Shown: positions 25,038 to 37,019, counted from the first letter of the stretch. The stretch: DNA of 64,000 bases from Yoonia tamlensis (GCF_900115105.1 NZ_FOYP01000001.1:1576097-1640096); one strand, 5' to 3'. Translations and numbers: made by a program. Notes: generated by a model from the sequence alone, not told the origin.

Positions 25038-26216
25038 ATGCCTGCCACCAATTCAAACAGCGCCTATGGCTCTGTGAGCAAAATTTTTCACTGGCTGACC
25101 GCCCTGCTGATCCTGACAGTTATCCCGCTGGGGGTTGTGGCGAACAGGCTGGCCTTGGACGCGCCGCTAAAGGTGCCGCTGTTTTCAGTGCACAAATCGC
25201 TGGGCGTGATCATCTTTTGTGTCGCACTTGCACGGATTCTCTGGGCGCTTACCCAAGAAAAACCGGGCGATCTGCACCCGCAGCGCAAGGTCGAAACGCT
25301 GGTCGCGCATATCGTGCACTGGCTGCTTTATCTATCGCTGGTTCTGGTGCCGCTGTCGGGCTGGCTGCATCATGCGGCAACTGACGGGTTTGCGCCGCTG
25401 CTGCTGCCGTTTGGCGATAACCTGCCGTTTATCCCCAAAAACGAAAGCATTGCCGCGGTGTTTTCGGGCCTGCATTGGGTCTGGAGCAAAGTTCTCGTGG
25501 CATCAATATTGCTGCATTTCGCGGGTGCGATGAAGCACCAGATCATCGACAAGGACGCCACGCTGCGCCGCATGTGGTTTGGCAACCCGACCTTGCCAGA
25601 GACACAAGCGCCGGACCGCCAACGCGCAGCCCCGATCGCCGCTCTTGCCATCTATCTGGTTGCCGCAGCAGGGGCCGGACTGGCGGGGCTGTTCTCGCAT
25701 AATGATCTGGAAAACCGCGCATCGCTTGCGCAGGTGGCGACCGAATGGCAAGTCACCGAAGGCACGCTTGGCATCAGCATTACCCAGCTTGGCAACCCTG
25801 TCAGCGGGCAGTTTGACGATTGGACTGCGGCGATCCAGTTTGACGAAAACGCCAGCGGCACGCTTGGCAGTGTCACCACGACAATCGCTATCGGATCACT
25901 GCACTTGGGGTCTGTTAGCGGTCAGGCCATGGGCGCCGATTTCTTTGATGCAGCCGCGTTCCCCACCGCGGCATTTACCGCCGATATCACGGCAGACGGG
26001 CCAGACTATCTGGCGACAGGCTCGCTACAGATCAAGGATATCACCCTGCCCGTGGTCCTGCCTTTTGCGCTTGATCTTGATGGGGACACGGCAGAAATGT
26101 CGGGAACGCTGGCGCTTGACCGCCGTGATTTTGCAATCGGCCAAAGCGTTGCGGATGAAAGCAATCTGGCGTTTGCGGTCGCGGTTACAGTGAACCTGCG
26201 CGCGACACGCAACTAA
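25038..26216 (+). CDS. Cytochrome b561 fused to a YceI-like domain
   Basis: A 392-residue membrane protein. The N-terminal half is a cytochrome b561 with four membrane helices (about 12-34, 48-68, 90-112, 140-165) and heme-ligand-like histidines in IFHWLTA, FSVHKSLG, IVHWLLYLSLV and LLHFAGAMKH. A fifth hydrophobic helix (about 195-214) leads to a periplasmic YceI-like lipocalin-type domain (about 225-392, with GADFFDAAAFPTAAF). The pairing suggests quinol-linked electron transfer coupled to an isoprenoid-binding domain, which is inference. A stand-alone yceI gene is convergent and next to it. Confidence 0.9.
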   Translation: MPATNSNSAYGSVSKIFHWLTALLILTVIPLGVVANRLALDAPLKVPLFSVHKSLGVIIFCVALARILWALTQEKPGDLHPQRKVETLVAHIVHWLLYLSLVLVPLSGWLHHAATDGFAPLLLPFGDNLPFIPKNESIAAVFSGLHWVWSKVLVASILLHFAGAMKHQIIDKDATLRRMWFGNPTLPETQAPDRQRAAPIAALAIYLVAAAGAGLAGLFSHNDLENRASLAQVATEWQVTEGTLGISITQLGNPVSGQFDDWTAAIQFDENASGTLGSVTTTIAIGSLHLGSVSGQAMGADFFDAAAFPTAAFTADITADGPDYLATGSLQIKDITLPVVLPFALDLDGDTAEMSGTLALDRRDFAIGQSVADESNLAFAVAVTVNLRATRN

Positions 26217-26221
26217 AAAAA

Positions 26222-26248
26222 ACCCGCGCCCGGATCACGGGCGCGGGT
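26222..26248 (-). terminator. Terminator between the b561-YceI fusion and yceI
   Basis: A perfect 11-bp stem ACCCGCGCCCG (26222-26232)/CGGGCGCGGGT (26238-26248), loop GATCA. The A-run on its left gives a U-run on the minus strand, so it mainly ends yceI; it may also act on the plus strand. Confidence 0.8.
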
Positions 26249-26272
26249 CAAAAATTGCATTGGCGCTATGGC

Positions 26273-26848
26273 CTATTCGGCTTTCATTGCCTCGACAGAG
26301 ATCACGACCGAAACTTCGTCGCTAACATAAGGGGCAAAGGCACCGACGTCGAATTCAGAACGCACGAGGGTGGTTGTCGCAGTGAAACCGGCCCAAGGCT
26401 TTTGCGCCATTGGGTGATCGCCGGCCTGATTAAGCACCGTATCAAGCACCACCGATTTGGTCACACCGTTCAGAGTCAGATCACCAGTAATCAGCGCCGT
26501 GTTATCGCCTGTGACCTCGATTCCGGTCGACGTGAAAGTCACCATTTCATCGGAATCCGCGCCAAAGAATTCACCGGACATAAAGTGTTCGAACCGTGCT
26601 TCCCAGCCTGTCATCATGCTGCGAACGGGGAAAGATACCGAAACGCTGGATGCTGCGGGGTCTTCCTGATCAAAGGCGATTTCGCCCTCAAACCCAGAAA
26701 ACATGCCATGGCTGGTCGAATAGCCAAGGTGGTCATAGGAAAACACGATCTGGCTATGGCTTGCATCAAGCACATAGGTTTCAGGGGCGGCAACTGCGGG
26801 GGCTGCTGCGGCCATCAAAATTGCGGTGGCAAAAGTTGTGCGTATCAT
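26273..26848 (-). CDS. YceI family periplasmic protein
   Basis: A 191-residue secreted protein with a signal peptide ending APAVAA and the YceI fold: YVLDASHSQIVFSYDHLGYS at the N-terminus and FFGADSDEMVTFTSTGIEV in the middle. YceI proteins bind polyisoprenoids in a lipocalin-like barrel. Convergent with the b561-YceI fusion, of which the second half is a distant relative. Confidence 0.93.
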   Translation of the reverse strand: MIRTTFATAILMAAAAPAVAAPETYVLDASHSQIVFSYDHLGYSTSHGMFSGFEGEIAFDQEDPAASSVSVSFPVRSMMTGWEARFEHFMSGEFFGADSDEMVTFTSTGIEVTGDNTALITGDLTLNGVTKSVVLDTVLNQAGDHPMAQKPWAGFTATTTLVRSEFDVGAFAPYVSDEVSVVISVEAMKAE

Positions 26849-26958
26849 TGGGGGGCTCCATTAATGAGAAATTACCCATACACCAGAAGCCCGATCGCCC
26901 CACAAAGCAATTCAGCAATTCCAAACAAATTGTGTTCGGCAATACACGTAAGCCGCAA

Positions 26959-27492
26959 TCAGGCCTTTGTGCCACCCCCGACCATCAGATCCCGTGCCAG
27001 CCGGTCACGCAGCGCAATCAGCTGCGCCTCTAACCCTTCGGCAACGCTAATCTGTTGATCTGTATCGCGATATTGCAGCACCAAAAGCGACATCGGGCCA
27101 TGCCCGTCAATGATGTGAACGCCGCCAATTGTGTCAAACCCGTATGCACCCACCGTAGTCGGCCTGCCCGCGCGGTTGCTGATCACCTGCCGGATTTCGC
27201 CGACGCTTGTGTCGACATGGATCTCTGTTTGGGACCCGCGGCTTGCAAACCACAGCAAATAGAACGCTGCCGCCCCCAATAAAACGGAAGCCACAATGCG
27301 CATGGTGCCCACGCCCTCGCCCGTAAACAAAAGCGGCACTATAGTGATGCTGACCGCGGAAATCATCAGGCACGCGCCAAAAAAATAAGAAGCCGATTGC
27401 GCAAGGATCACGCCAAGTGCGGGGCTGGTGCCCGACCGGATCTGGTAGCCCCAAAACGTATCTTCAACCGAAAACTGCGTATTATCTGTCAT
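26959..27492 (-). CDS. Membrane protein of unknown function
   Basis: 177 residues from ATG 27492 (MTDNTQFSVEDTFWGY). Two membrane helices (about 29-50 and 60-78: GVILAQSASYFFGACLMISA and IVASVLLGAAAFYLLWFAS) precede a cytoplasmic or periplasmic beta-rich domain (IHVDTSVGEIRQVISNRAG, then GPMSLLVLQYRDTDQQ). I do not recognise the family. Divergent from rpsF. Confidence 0.75.
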   Translation of the reverse strand: MTDNTQFSVEDTFWGYQIRSGTSPALGVILAQSASYFFGACLMISAVSITIVPLLFTGEGVGTMRIVASVLLGAAAFYLLWFASRGSQTEIHVDTSVGEIRQVISNRAGRPTTVGAYGFDTIGGVHIIDGHGPMSLLVLQYRDTDQQISVAEGLEAQLIALRDRLARDLMVGGGTKA

Positions 27493-27664
27493 GCGATTTT
27501 GCCCGTCTGTGCGTTCTGACACCAAGCTACCGCTCGCGGCGCCGCTTGAACACTGTTTTTGCGAAAAAAATTGCGATCATTCACATCAATTGCGGCCAGA
27601 ATCACACAGCGTTACAATAATGCGACCGACCCGCATTCAGGCAATAAAGACTGGGCAATGCGGC

Positions 27665-27692
27665 TTGCATCATGGCTCAGGACATGTATAAG
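27665..27692 (+). promoter_or_regulatory. Candidate promoter of rpsF-rpsR-rplI
   Basis: TTGCAT (27665-27670) and TATAAG (27687-27692) with a 16-base spacer, giving a leader of about 100 bases before rpsF. Confidence 0.5.
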
Positions 27693-27737
27693 GCCGCAAC
27701 CTTTCTGTGTAAATTTGAACTGCGCAGTCTCTCGTGG

Positions 27738-27766
27738 ATGGGGTGCAGAAAGGGTCACTGCCCCAT
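27738..27766 (+). promoter_or_regulatory. Hairpin in the rpsF leader, candidate ribosomal autoregulatory site
   Basis: ATGGG (27738-27742)/CCCAT (27762-27766), a GT bulge, then GCAG (27745-27748)/CTGC (27758-27761), loop AAAGGGTCA. It lies 35 bases before the rpsF start. S6-S18 complexes bind leader hairpins in other bacteria; whether this one fits that motif I cannot tell. Confidence 0.35.
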
Positions 27767-27801
27767 ACTTTGAAATGCGCTGATAAATGAATGGAGTACG
27801 C

Positions 27802-28155
27802 ATGCCGCTATACGAGCATGTCATGATTGCGCGTCAGGATCTTTCCAACTCGCAAGCAGAAGCCCTTATTGAACACTTCGGTTCGGTACTTGCTGACAAC
27901 GAAGGCAAGTTGCTGGAAAGCGAATACTGGGGCGTCAAAACGATGGCCTATAAGATCAACAAGAACCGCAAGGGCCACTATGCCCTGCTGCGCACCGATG
28001 CGCCTGCACCTGCGATCCAGGAAATGGAACGCCTGATGCGCCTGCATGACGACGTCATGCGTGTGCTGACCATCAAGGTCGACGCACATGAAGAAGGCCC
28101 GTCAGTTCAGATGCAGAAACGCGAAGAACGTGGCGAACGCCGCGAGCGCCGCTAA
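27802..28155 (+). CDS. rpsF: 30S ribosomal protein S6
   Basis: A 117-residue S6 (MPLYEHVMIARQDLS, then KTMAYKINKNRKGHYALL) that binds 16S rRNA together with S18. The start is ATG 27802 with GGAG eight bases upstream. The C-terminal tail is charged (KREERGERRERR). First gene of rpsF-rpsR-rplI. Confidence 0.97.
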   Translation: MPLYEHVMIARQDLSNSQAEALIEHFGSVLADNEGKLLESEYWGVKTMAYKINKNRKGHYALLRTDAPAPAIQEMERLMRLHDDVMRVLTIKVDAHEEGPSVQMQKREERGERRERR

Positions 28156-28181
28156 TCAGATCTTAGATAAGGACCACAATC

Positions 28182-28409
28182 ATGGCTACTAAACCATTTT
28201 TCCGTCGTCGTAAGTCCGATCCGTTTGAAGGCGAAAACGCGCCAAAGATCGACTACAAAGACACTCGCCTTTTGCAGCGCTATATCTCCGAGCGCGGCAA
28301 AATCGTTCCAGCCCGTATCACAGCTGTTGGTGCCAAGAACCAGCGCAAGCTCGCCCAGGCGATCAAACGCGCACGTTTCCTTGCCCTGCTGCCATACGCA
28401 GTCAAGTAA
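28182..28409 (+). CDS. rpsR: 30S ribosomal protein S18
   Basis: A 75-residue basic protein ([50 protein letters not shown]), typical S18, partner of S6. AAGGA lies upstream of the ATG. Confidence 0.98.
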   Translation: MATKPFFRRRKSDPFEGENAPKIDYKDTRLLQRYISERGKIVPARITAVGAKNQRKLAQAIKRARFLALLPYAVK

Positions 28410-28421
28410 GGACACCGACAC

Positions 28422-29027
28422 ATGGATATTATTCTACTGGAGCGCGTGGCCAAACTGGGTCAAATGGGCGAAGTCGTTTCTGTCAAAGAAGGCTACGCAC
28501 GTAACTACCTGCTGCCACAAGGCAAAGCACTGCGCGTCAACGCTGCCAACATTGCCCGTTTCGAAGCCGAGAAAGCTCAGCTCGAAGCACGCAACCTTGA
28601 AAGCAAAAAAGAAGCAGAATCACTGGCTGAAAAGCTGGATGGCGAAACCTTCATCGTTATCCGCTCTGCGTCTGACGCAGGCGCGCTTTACGGTTCTGTG
28701 ACCACACGCGATGCCGCAGAAGCTGCAACGCTTGCCGGTTTCACCGTCGACAAGAAACAGGTCGTTCTGTCTGCAACAATCAAGGATCTGGGCCTGCACG
28801 ACGTTACCGTCAACCTGCACCCCGAAGTTGCTGCAACAGTCACCCTGAACGTCGCCCGTTCCGCCGAAGAAGCCGAGCTGCAAGCAGCCGGTAAATCTAT
28901 CGCTGAACTGGCCGCCGAAGAAGAAGCAGCCGCTGAATTCGAAATTCAGGAACTGTTTGACGACATCGGCTCTGCCGCTGACGAATTCGGTGACGACGAA
29001 GCACCGGCAGCAAGCGAAGACGAATAA
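28422..29027 (+). CDS. rplI: 50S ribosomal protein L9
   Basis: A 201-residue L9 ([35 protein letters not shown]) with the long connecting helix and C-terminal domain. It is longer than the ~150-residue E. coli protein because of an acidic C-terminal extension (from about residue 155), as is common in Rhodobacterales. Confidence 0.97.
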   Translation: MDIILLERVAKLGQMGEVVSVKEGYARNYLLPQGKALRVNAANIARFEAEKAQLEARNLESKKEAESLAEKLDGETFIVIRSASDAGALYGSVTTRDAAEAATLAGFTVDKKQVVLSATIKDLGLHDVTVNLHPEVAATVTLNVARSAEEAELQAAGKSIAELAAEEEAAAEFEIQELFDDIGSAADEFGDDEAPAASEDE

Positions 29028-29054
29028 TAATTCGTCCCTGCTTATGCAAGAATC

Positions 29055-29085
29055 AAGGCCGCGCCAGAAATGGGGCGGCCTTTTT
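29055..29085 (+). terminator. Terminator of the rpsF-rpsR-rplI operon
   Basis: AAGGCCGC-G-CC (29055-29065)/GG-G-GCGGCCTT (29072-29082) with one mismatch, then TTT. Confidence 0.85.
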
Positions 29086-29186
29086 CGTGGCCATCCGCGC
29101 TTCCCGCTCCGGATGTATACACCCTTGTTACGAATCCCCATCAGATGTCTAATCACCACACATCTAGAAATCCGGGGGATTATCTT

Positions 29187-31145
29187 ATGACACTTCGCTT
29201 AAACCGTCGTCACTTTCTTGCAGGCTCTGCCGGGCTGATCGCCATGCACCCGTTTTCCGTCAACGCCGCCACCGGCCAAGCGCATTTGCGCCTGATGGAA
29301 ACCACCGATCTGCACGTGCATGTGTTCCCATATGATTATTACGCCGATAAGGCCGTTGATACGGTCGGCCTCGCGCGGACCGCATCCATCATCGAAGGGG
29401 TGCGCGCGGAATCGACCAACTCGCTTTTGCTCGACAATGGTGATTTCCTTCAAGGGAACCCGATGGGCGATTACATCGCCTATGAACGTGGTATGGCCGA
29501 AGGCGACATGCACCCTGTTATTACGGCAATGAACACGCTGGGCTATGATGCATCTACATTGGGCAATCATGAATTCAACTATGGCGTGCCATTCTTGATG
29601 AAGTCGGTCGCAGGGGCTGCATTTCCGGTTGTGTCCGCAAACGTCATTAAGGAAATGGGCGCAACCCCAACGCAAGACACGACATTGCTGCCGCCTTACA
29701 CCATTCTTGAGCGCACCCTGACCGACGGCACAGGTGCGGCCCATCCGATCAAGATCGGGCTGATCGGCTTTGTGCCGCCGCAAATTATGAACTGGGACCG
29801 CAAGCATCTCGAAGGGAATGTGCAGGCCCGTGATATCGTCGCTACCGCCCGCGCCTATGTGCCGCAAATGAAAGAACAAGGCGCCGATATCATTGTCGCG
29901 CTTTGCCATTCGGGCATCGGCGAGGCTAATGAATCTGACGGGATGGAAAACGCGGCAATCCCATTGGCGGGTGTGGACGGGATCGACGCGATCCTGACGG
30001 GGCACAGCCACCTTGTATTCCCGTCATCGAACTATGACGATTGGGCGGGCGTTGATGTTACCGCTGGCACGATCAACGGCAAACCCGGCGTGATGGGCGG
30101 GTTCTGGGGCAGCCATATGGGTCTGGTTGATCTGCTGCTGGAACGTGACGGCAACGGCTGGCGCGTGCTGTCGCACACATCCGAAGCCCGCCCCATTTCG
30201 CGCCGCGAAGAAGACCGCAGCATCACCCCACTGGTCGCGGATTACGCGCCGGTGCTTGCATCCATCCAGGACATCCATGATGAAACCTTGTCCTATGTGC
30301 GTACCGCCGTGGGTAAAACCGATGCGCCGCTGCACAGCTATTTTGCGCTGGTCGCGGATGATCCATCGGTGCAGATCGTATCCAATGCGCAGACATGGTA
30401 CATCGCCGACCAAATGGTCGGCACCGCCTACGCAGGTCTGCCGATCCTATCAGCCGCAGCCCCGTTCAAAGCAGGCGGACGCGGTGGCCCTGAATATTTC
30501 ACCGATGTGCCTGTGGGTGATGTCGCGATCAAAAACGTCGCCGATCTTTACCTTTACCCCAACACCGTCCGCGCGGTGAAAATCACCGGGGCGCAGGTAA
30601 AACTTTGGCTGGAACGCTCTGCGGGCATGTTCAACCAGATCACGCCGGGATCATCCGATGCGGTGCTGCTGAACCCTGACTTCCCCAGCTATAACTTTGA
30701 TGTGATGGACGGGGTGACATATCAGATTGACCTGTCACAACCCGCGATGTTCGACCGCGAAGGCGCGGTGATCAACGCAGACACCAACCGGATTGTGAAC
30801 CTGTCCTTCAACGGCGCACCGATTGATCCGGCCCAGGAATTCATCGTCGCGACCAATAACTACCGCGCATCCGGCGGTGGTTCTTTCCCTGGTGCGGACG
30901 GCTCTACCGTGATCTTTGAAGGGCCCGACACCAACCGCGACGTGATTGTGCGCTATATCGTCGACCAAGGCACAGTCAGCCCCCGCGCCGATGCCAACTG
31001 GTCATTTGCGCCTATGGCGGGCACCACGGTGATCTTTGAATCCGGTCCTGCGGGCGCGCAATATGCAGATAGCGTCGCGGGCATGGATATCACCCCTGCG
31101 GGCAATAGCGACACGGGCTTTGCCCTGTTCCGCATCGCGCTATAA
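29187..31145 (+). CDS. cpdB: Tat-exported 2',3'-cyclic-nucleotide 2'-phosphodiesterase / 3'-nucleotidase
   Basis: A 652-residue periplasmic nucleotidase. The N-terminus is a twin-arginine signal (MTLRLNRRHFLAGSAG). The metallophosphatase domain shows METTDLHVHVFPYDYYA, DNGDFLQGNP, GNHEFNYG, CHSGIGE and TGHSHLVFP; the 5'-nucleotidase C-terminal domain follows with GDVAIKNVADLYLYPN and NNYRASGGGSFPG. I start it at ATG 29187; a longer frame to 29070 would run into the rplI terminator. It probably scavenges phosphate from nucleotides. Confidence 0.93.
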   Translation: MTLRLNRRHFLAGSAGLIAMHPFSVNAATGQAHLRLMETTDLHVHVFPYDYYADKAVDTVGLARTASIIEGVRAESTNSLLLDNGDFLQGNPMGDYIAYERGMAEGDMHPVITAMNTLGYDASTLGNHEFNYGVPFLMKSVAGAAFPVVSANVIKEMGATPTQDTTLLPPYTILERTLTDGTGAAHPIKIGLIGFVPPQIMNWDRKHLEGNVQARDIVATARAYVPQMKEQGADIIVALCHSGIGEANESDGMENAAIPLAGVDGIDAILTGHSHLVFPSSNYDDWAGVDVTAGTINGKPGVMGGFWGSHMGLVDLLLERDGNGWRVLSHTSEARPISRREEDRSITPLVADYAPVLASIQDIHDETLSYVRTAVGKTDAPLHSYFALVADDPSVQIVSNAQTWYIADQMVGTAYAGLPILSAAAPFKAGGRGGPEYFTDVPVGDVAIKNVADLYLYPNTVRAVKITGAQVKLWLERSAGMFNQITPGSSDAVLLNPDFPSYNFDVMDGVTYQIDLSQPAMFDREGAVINADTNRIVNLSFNGAPIDPAQEFIVATNNYRASGGGSFPGADGSTVIFEGPDTNRDVIVRYIVDQGTVSPRADANWSFAPMAGTTVIFESGPAGAQYADSVAGMDITPAGNSDTGFALFRIAL

Positions 31146-31148
31146 CGC

Positions 31149-31183
31149 AAAAGGCCCGGCATCCGCGTGGATACCGGGCCTTT
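31149..31183. terminator. Bidirectional terminator after the nucleotidase gene
   Basis: AAAGGCCCGG (31150-31159)/CCGGGCCTTT (31174-31183), continued after one mismatch by ATCC/GGAT (31161-31164/31169-31172). U-runs are possible on both strands (TTTCTTT right, TTTTGCG left read on minus). It lies between convergent genes. Confidence 0.85.
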
Positions 31184-31201
31184 CTTTACTGTCAGATCGG
31201 C

Positions 31202-31681
31202 TTAGCGATCAAATGTTTCCATTGACAGGCGCGCATTGCAATATTCGCCGTCATAGGTCCCTGCCCAGATATCAATCCGGCCATCCGCCGGACGCGTCAG
31301 AACGATACGCGGATCAAGATTGCCGTTATCGTCATCATCGTAATACCAATTGGCCGAAGATGTGTTGATCAGCAGCGCAGAATCGCATTCGCTGATCATG
31401 CTGATTACCAACTGATAACGGCCCATGCCGGAAACCTGAAACGAGAAATCAGGTGCGGTGGTGAAATATCCGGCACCTGTATCTGTGCCCGGACGCACGT
31501 TTGAACAGTTCCAAATATAGTTTTCACCGCCCGCGATCACGTCAAACGTGCGCTCTTGGTAAAGCTGCTGACCTGTCGCCTGATAAGAGGCCGCAGGTGT
31601 CGCATTAAAGTTAGGGCAGGCAACCGCAGCCGAGGCAAAGCCCAGCATCGCTGCCGCAGTCATCAAAATAGATTTCATCAT
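31202..31681 (-). CDS. Secreted small protein with a PPC-like beta-sandwich
   Basis: About 159 residues with a signal peptide (MKSILMTAAAMLGFASAAVA). The C-terminal half, with LLINTSSANWYYDDDDNGN, DPRIVLTRPADGRIDIWAGT, resembles bacterial pre-peptidase C-terminal domains, in which an acidic loop precedes a final strand pair. Two consecutive ATGs (31681, 31678) follow GGGAG; the second has the better spacing. No enzyme domain is attached. Role unknown. Confidence 0.75.
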   Translation of the reverse strand: MMKSILMTAAAMLGFASAAVACPNFNATPAASYQATGQQLYQERTFDVIAGGENYIWNCSNVRPGTDTGAGYFTTAPDFSFQVSGMGRYQLVISMISECDSALLINTSSANWYYDDDDNGNLDPRIVLTRPADGRIDIWAGTYDGEYCNARLSMETFDR

Positions 31682-31784
31682 TATCTCCCAAAGGTAAGCT
31701 ATCACAATTATGGTCGTTAAATATAACGGCCCACTTGCGGTAGGCGTATGACAATACAGTGGCAAAATAATGCGCACTGCGTCA

Positions 31785-31815
31785 AATAAAAAGGCGCCCC
31801 GATGGGACGCCTTTT
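31785..31815 (-). terminator. Terminator of tig
   Basis: AAGGCG-C-CCC (31791-31800)/GGG-A-CGCCTT (31804-31813), loop GAT, one mismatch. On the minus strand the stem is followed by TTTATTTG. Confidence 0.8.
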
Positions 31816-31836
31816 CATAAAATATCGTTTGGTCGT

Positions 31837-33168
31837 TTACTCTTCTTCGAGCTTCTCAACCGCAGCCTGCAGATCGTCTTTGCTGACCTCTTTGTCGGTC
31901 ACAGCGGCCTTTTCAAAGATGTGGTCAACGACCTTATCTTCAAACATCGGCGCCTGAAGCTGCTGACGGAACTGCGCGTTTTGCTGCACGAATTCAAAGA
32001 ACTGACGTTCCTGACCCGGGTATTGGCGCGCCTGGTTCATGATCGCTTGGGTCATTTCCTGATCGGTGACTTTGACTTCGGCCTTTTGACCGATGTCAGC
32101 CAGCAACAGGCCCAGTTTCACGCGGCGCTCGGCCAGTTTCTTGTGCTCGTCAGTGGCTTCGATGGCAGGGTGATCATGGCCTTGCACATCGGGGTTTTCT
32201 TCATGCCATAGCTGATGCGCGATCTGGTTTGCCTCGGCGGTAACCAATGATTCCGGCAGCTCGAATGAAACGGCTGCGTCCAAGGCATCCAGCAAGGCGC
32301 GTTTGGCAACCGCGCGTGACGCGCCGGTGTATTCTGCTTCCAGACGCTCTGTGATTTGGGCTTTCAAACCGGCCAGATCTTCGGCGCCGAATTTCTTTGC
32401 CAGCTCGTCATCAAGTGCGGGCGCTTTTGGCGCTTTGACTTCTTTGATGGTGCAGGTGAAAACTGCCTTTTTGCCCGCAAGATTTTCCGCTTGGTAATCT
32501 TCGGGGAAGGTCACTTCGATGTCTTTTTCTTCGCCCGCTTTGACCTTGAGCAGGCCATCTTCGAAACCGGGGATGAATGAGTTGGAACCGATCACCAGCG
32601 GGTAATCTTCGGCAGCGCCACCTTCAAAGGCAACGCCGTCAACCTTACCAACGAAATCCAACACGACCTGGTCGTCTTTCTTGGCTTGGGTTTTCTTTGG
32701 CTCGTAAGTAACGGCCTGCGGTGACGCGGCAAGGTTATCAAGCGCTTCTTTCACCGAATCTTCATCCGCTTTGACGACCATGCGCTCAAGCTTGATGGCA
32801 GAAAAATCCGTGTCAGCGATTTCCGGCAGTTTCTCGTAGGAAACTTCGACTTTCACGTCGTCGCCTTCTTTCCAATCGGGATCAGCCATTTTCATTTCCG
32901 GCTGCGCCGCAGGACGGTCACCTGATTCTTCAAGGTGCTTGCTCATTGCGCCGTCGATGGCTTCTTGCATCGCTTCGCCCATGACGCGCTGGCCAAACTG
33001 CTTGCGCAGAAGTGCCATCGGTACTTTACCCTTGCGAAAGCCCTTCATTTCAACGGTTGGCTGCGCTTCTTTCAGCTTTTCTTCAACCTTCGCGTCCAGA
33101 TCGGCCGCGGTCACGGTGATCGCATAGCCGCGCTTGAGGCCTTCGTTCAGGGTCTCAGTAACCTGCAT
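31837..33168 (-). CDS. tig: Trigger factor
   Basis: A 443-residue ribosome-bound chaperone and peptidyl-prolyl isomerase. The ribosome-binding signature is in [17 protein letters not shown] (residues 43-59); the FKBP domain follows ([33 protein letters not shown]) and then the C-terminal substrate cradle. Ends in an acidic tail. The gene for tRNA-Leu lies just upstream on the same strand. Confidence 0.97.
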   Translation of the reverse strand: MQVTETLNEGLKRGYAITVTAADLDAKVEEKLKEAQPTVEMKGFRKGKVPMALLRKQFGQRVMGEAMQEAIDGAMSKHLEESGDRPAAQPEMKMADPDWKEGDDVKVEVSYEKLPEIADTDFSAIKLERMVVKADEDSVKEALDNLAASPQAVTYEPKKTQAKKDDQVVLDFVGKVDGVAFEGGAAEDYPLVIGSNSFIPGFEDGLLKVKAGEEKDIEVTFPEDYQAENLAGKKAVFTCTIKEVKAPKAPALDDELAKKFGAEDLAGLKAQITERLEAEYTGASRAVAKRALLDALDAAVSFELPESLVTAEANQIAHQLWHEENPDVQGHDHPAIEATDEHKKLAERRVKLGLLLADIGQKAEVKVTDQEMTQAIMNQARQYPGQERQFFEFVQQNAQFRQQLQAPMFEDKVVDHIFEKAAVTDKEVSKDDLQAAVEKLEEE

Positions 33169-33189
33169 GTGCTGTCCTTCATAAACTTA

Positions 33190-33274
33190 TGGTGCGGGTG
33201 AAGGGACTCGAACCCCCACGCCTCGCGGCGCCAGAACCTAAATCTGGTGCGTCTACCAATTCCGCCACACCCGC
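33190..33274 (-). tRNA. tRNA-Leu (anticodon UAG)
   Basis: An 85-base class II tRNA including an encoded CCA (33190-33192). The acceptor arm pairs GCGGGTG with CACCCGC; the anticodon stem CCAGA/TCTGG encloses the loop TTTAGGT with anticodon TAG; a long variable arm follows, and the T loop reads GTTCGAGTC. It reads CUA (and probably CUN) codons. Confidence 0.95.
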
Positions 33275-33393
33275 ATGATTAAAGGGGCAGTCTGTTAGGC
33301 CTGCCCCATGGTTGGGCGCTGTCTAGCAAAGCCTTCCACCGGATGCGAGAGGAAAAATGCGCTTTCTTGATGCGATTGCGCAGAAACTTCGGA

Positions 33394-35490
<2,097 letters not shown>

Positions 35491-35553
35491 TTCCACGCCG
35501 CAGCCTGCTGCGGCACGCAACACCACGACAAGATACTCAGAAAGGCACCAACT

Positions 35554-36960
35554 ATGGACAACAAAGCTTTCCTTAAGCTGATCAAAGACGAAGAGGCCGA
35601 CTATGTCGATATCCGCTTCACTGATCCACGCGGCAAACTGCAACACGTAACTGTGGTTTCTGATCTGGTTGACGAAGACTTCCTTGAAGAAGGCTTTATG
35701 TTCGACGGTTCATCCATCGCCGGTTGGAAATCAATCGACAAATCCGACATGAAACTGATGCCAAAGGCCAGCAGCGCCTATGTTGATCCGTTCTATGCGG
35801 AAAAAACAATCTGTATCCACTGTGACGTGGTCGAGCCCGACACAATGGAACCCTATGACCGCGACCCGCGCGGCACAGCAGCCAAAGCCGAAGAATACCT
35901 GAAATCTACCGGTATCGGCGACGCCGCATATTTTGGCCCAGAAGCAGAATTCTTTGTCTTTGACGACGTGCGCTTCCAGGTTTCCATGAACAAAGTGTCC
36001 TATCAGGTTGACGCGATTGACGGTGCTTGGAATTCCGACACCGAATATGAAATGGGCAACACAGGCCACCGTCCAGGTATCAAGGGCGGCTATTTCCCTG
36101 TGAACCCGATCGACGACGCACAAGAAATGCGTTCCGAAATGCTGTCCACCATGAAGCGCATGGGCATGAAAGTTGACAAGCACCACCACGAAGTGGCGTC
36201 TTGCCAGCACGAGCTTGGCCTGATTTTCGGCACGCTTACACACCAAGCGGACGAAATCCAGAAATACAAATACGTTGTGCACAACGTCGCCCAAGCCTAC
36301 GGCAAATCAGCGACATTCATGCCAAAGCCAATCTCTGGCGACAACGGCACCGGTATGCACGTGAACATGTCGATCTTCAAAGACGGCAAGCCACTGTTCG
36401 CAGGCGACAAATACGCGGACCTGTCACAAGAAGCGCTGTATTTCATCGGTGGTATCCTCAAGCACGCCAAAGCGCTGAACGCGATCACCAACCCCTCCAC
36501 AAACAGCTACAAACGCCTGATCCCTGGCTTTGAAGCCCCTGTTCTGCGCGCCTATTCTGCGTCTAACCGGTCTGGTTGTGTGCGTATTCCTTGGGCCGAA
36601 AACCCGAAAGCAAAGCGCGTCGAGGCACGTTTCCCCGATCCGTCCGCAAACCCATACCTGTGCTTTGCAGCACTTCTGATGGCCGGCCTTGACGGCATCA
36701 AGAACAAGATCGATCCAGGCCCCTCTTCTGACAAGGATCTTTACGATCTGCCACCAGAAGAACTGGCAGGTATCCCAACTGTTTGTGGGTCACTGCGCGA
36801 AGCGCTTGAAGCCCTCGAAGCAGACCATGACTTCTTGATCCAAGGTGACGTGTTCACCAAAGAACAACTCGAAGGCTACATGGAACTGAAATGGGAAGAA
36901 GTGTACGCCTACGAGCACACACCACACCCGATCGAATACAAAATGTACTACAGCTGCTAA
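35554..36960 (+). CDS. glnA: Glutamine synthetase, type I
   Basis: A 468-residue GSI that makes glutamine from glutamate and ammonia. It has the latch [16 protein letters not shown], the beta-grasp domain, the metal-binding [10 protein letters not shown], the putative ATP-binding [20 protein letters not shown] and the adenylylation tyrosine in DLYDLPPEE, so GlnE control is expected. It lies 63 bases after glnB and ends at a strong terminator. Confidence 0.98.
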   Translation: MDNKAFLKLIKDEEADYVDIRFTDPRGKLQHVTVVSDLVDEDFLEEGFMFDGSSIAGWKSIDKSDMKLMPKASSAYVDPFYAEKTICIHCDVVEPDTMEPYDRDPRGTAAKAEEYLKSTGIGDAAYFGPEAEFFVFDDVRFQVSMNKVSYQVDAIDGAWNSDTEYEMGNTGHRPGIKGGYFPVNPIDDAQEMRSEMLSTMKRMGMKVDKHHHEVASCQHELGLIFGTLTHQADEIQKYKYVVHNVAQAYGKSATFMPKPISGDNGTGMHVNMSIFKDGKPLFAGDKYADLSQEALYFIGGILKHAKALNAITNPSTNSYKRLIPGFEAPVLRAYSASNRSGCVRIPWAENPKAKRVEARFPDPSANPYLCFAALLMAGLDGIKNKIDPGPSSDKDLYDLPPEELAGIPTVCGSLREALEALEADHDFLIQGDVFTKEQLEGYMELKWEEVYAYEHTPHPIEYKMYYSC

Positions 36961-36982
36961 TTTCCGGCAGTTGCGAATTTGG

Positions 36983-37012
36983 AAAAGGCATCGCGCAAGC
37001 GGTGCCTTTTTT
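36983..37012 (+). terminator. Terminator of glnBA
   Basis: Stem GGCATCGC (36987-36994)/GCGGTGCC (36999-37006) with loop GCAA, one T-G pair, extended by AAAA/TTTT and followed by TTTTTT. Confidence 0.9.
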
Positions 37013-37019
37013 GCATTGG

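Larger units (their letters stand above)
27493..27801. other. 309-base divergent intergenic region upstream of rpsF
   Basis: It holds the promoter and leader of the rpsF operon (listed separately) on its right side. The left part up to about 27660 is AT-richer with no ORF or strong repeat that I can see; it presumably carries the promoter of the minus-strand membrane protein. Confidence 0.6.

Noticed and set aside
33190-33274. tRNA-Leu as an integration site
   Set aside because: No integrase gene or repeated tRNA 3' end was seen nearby.
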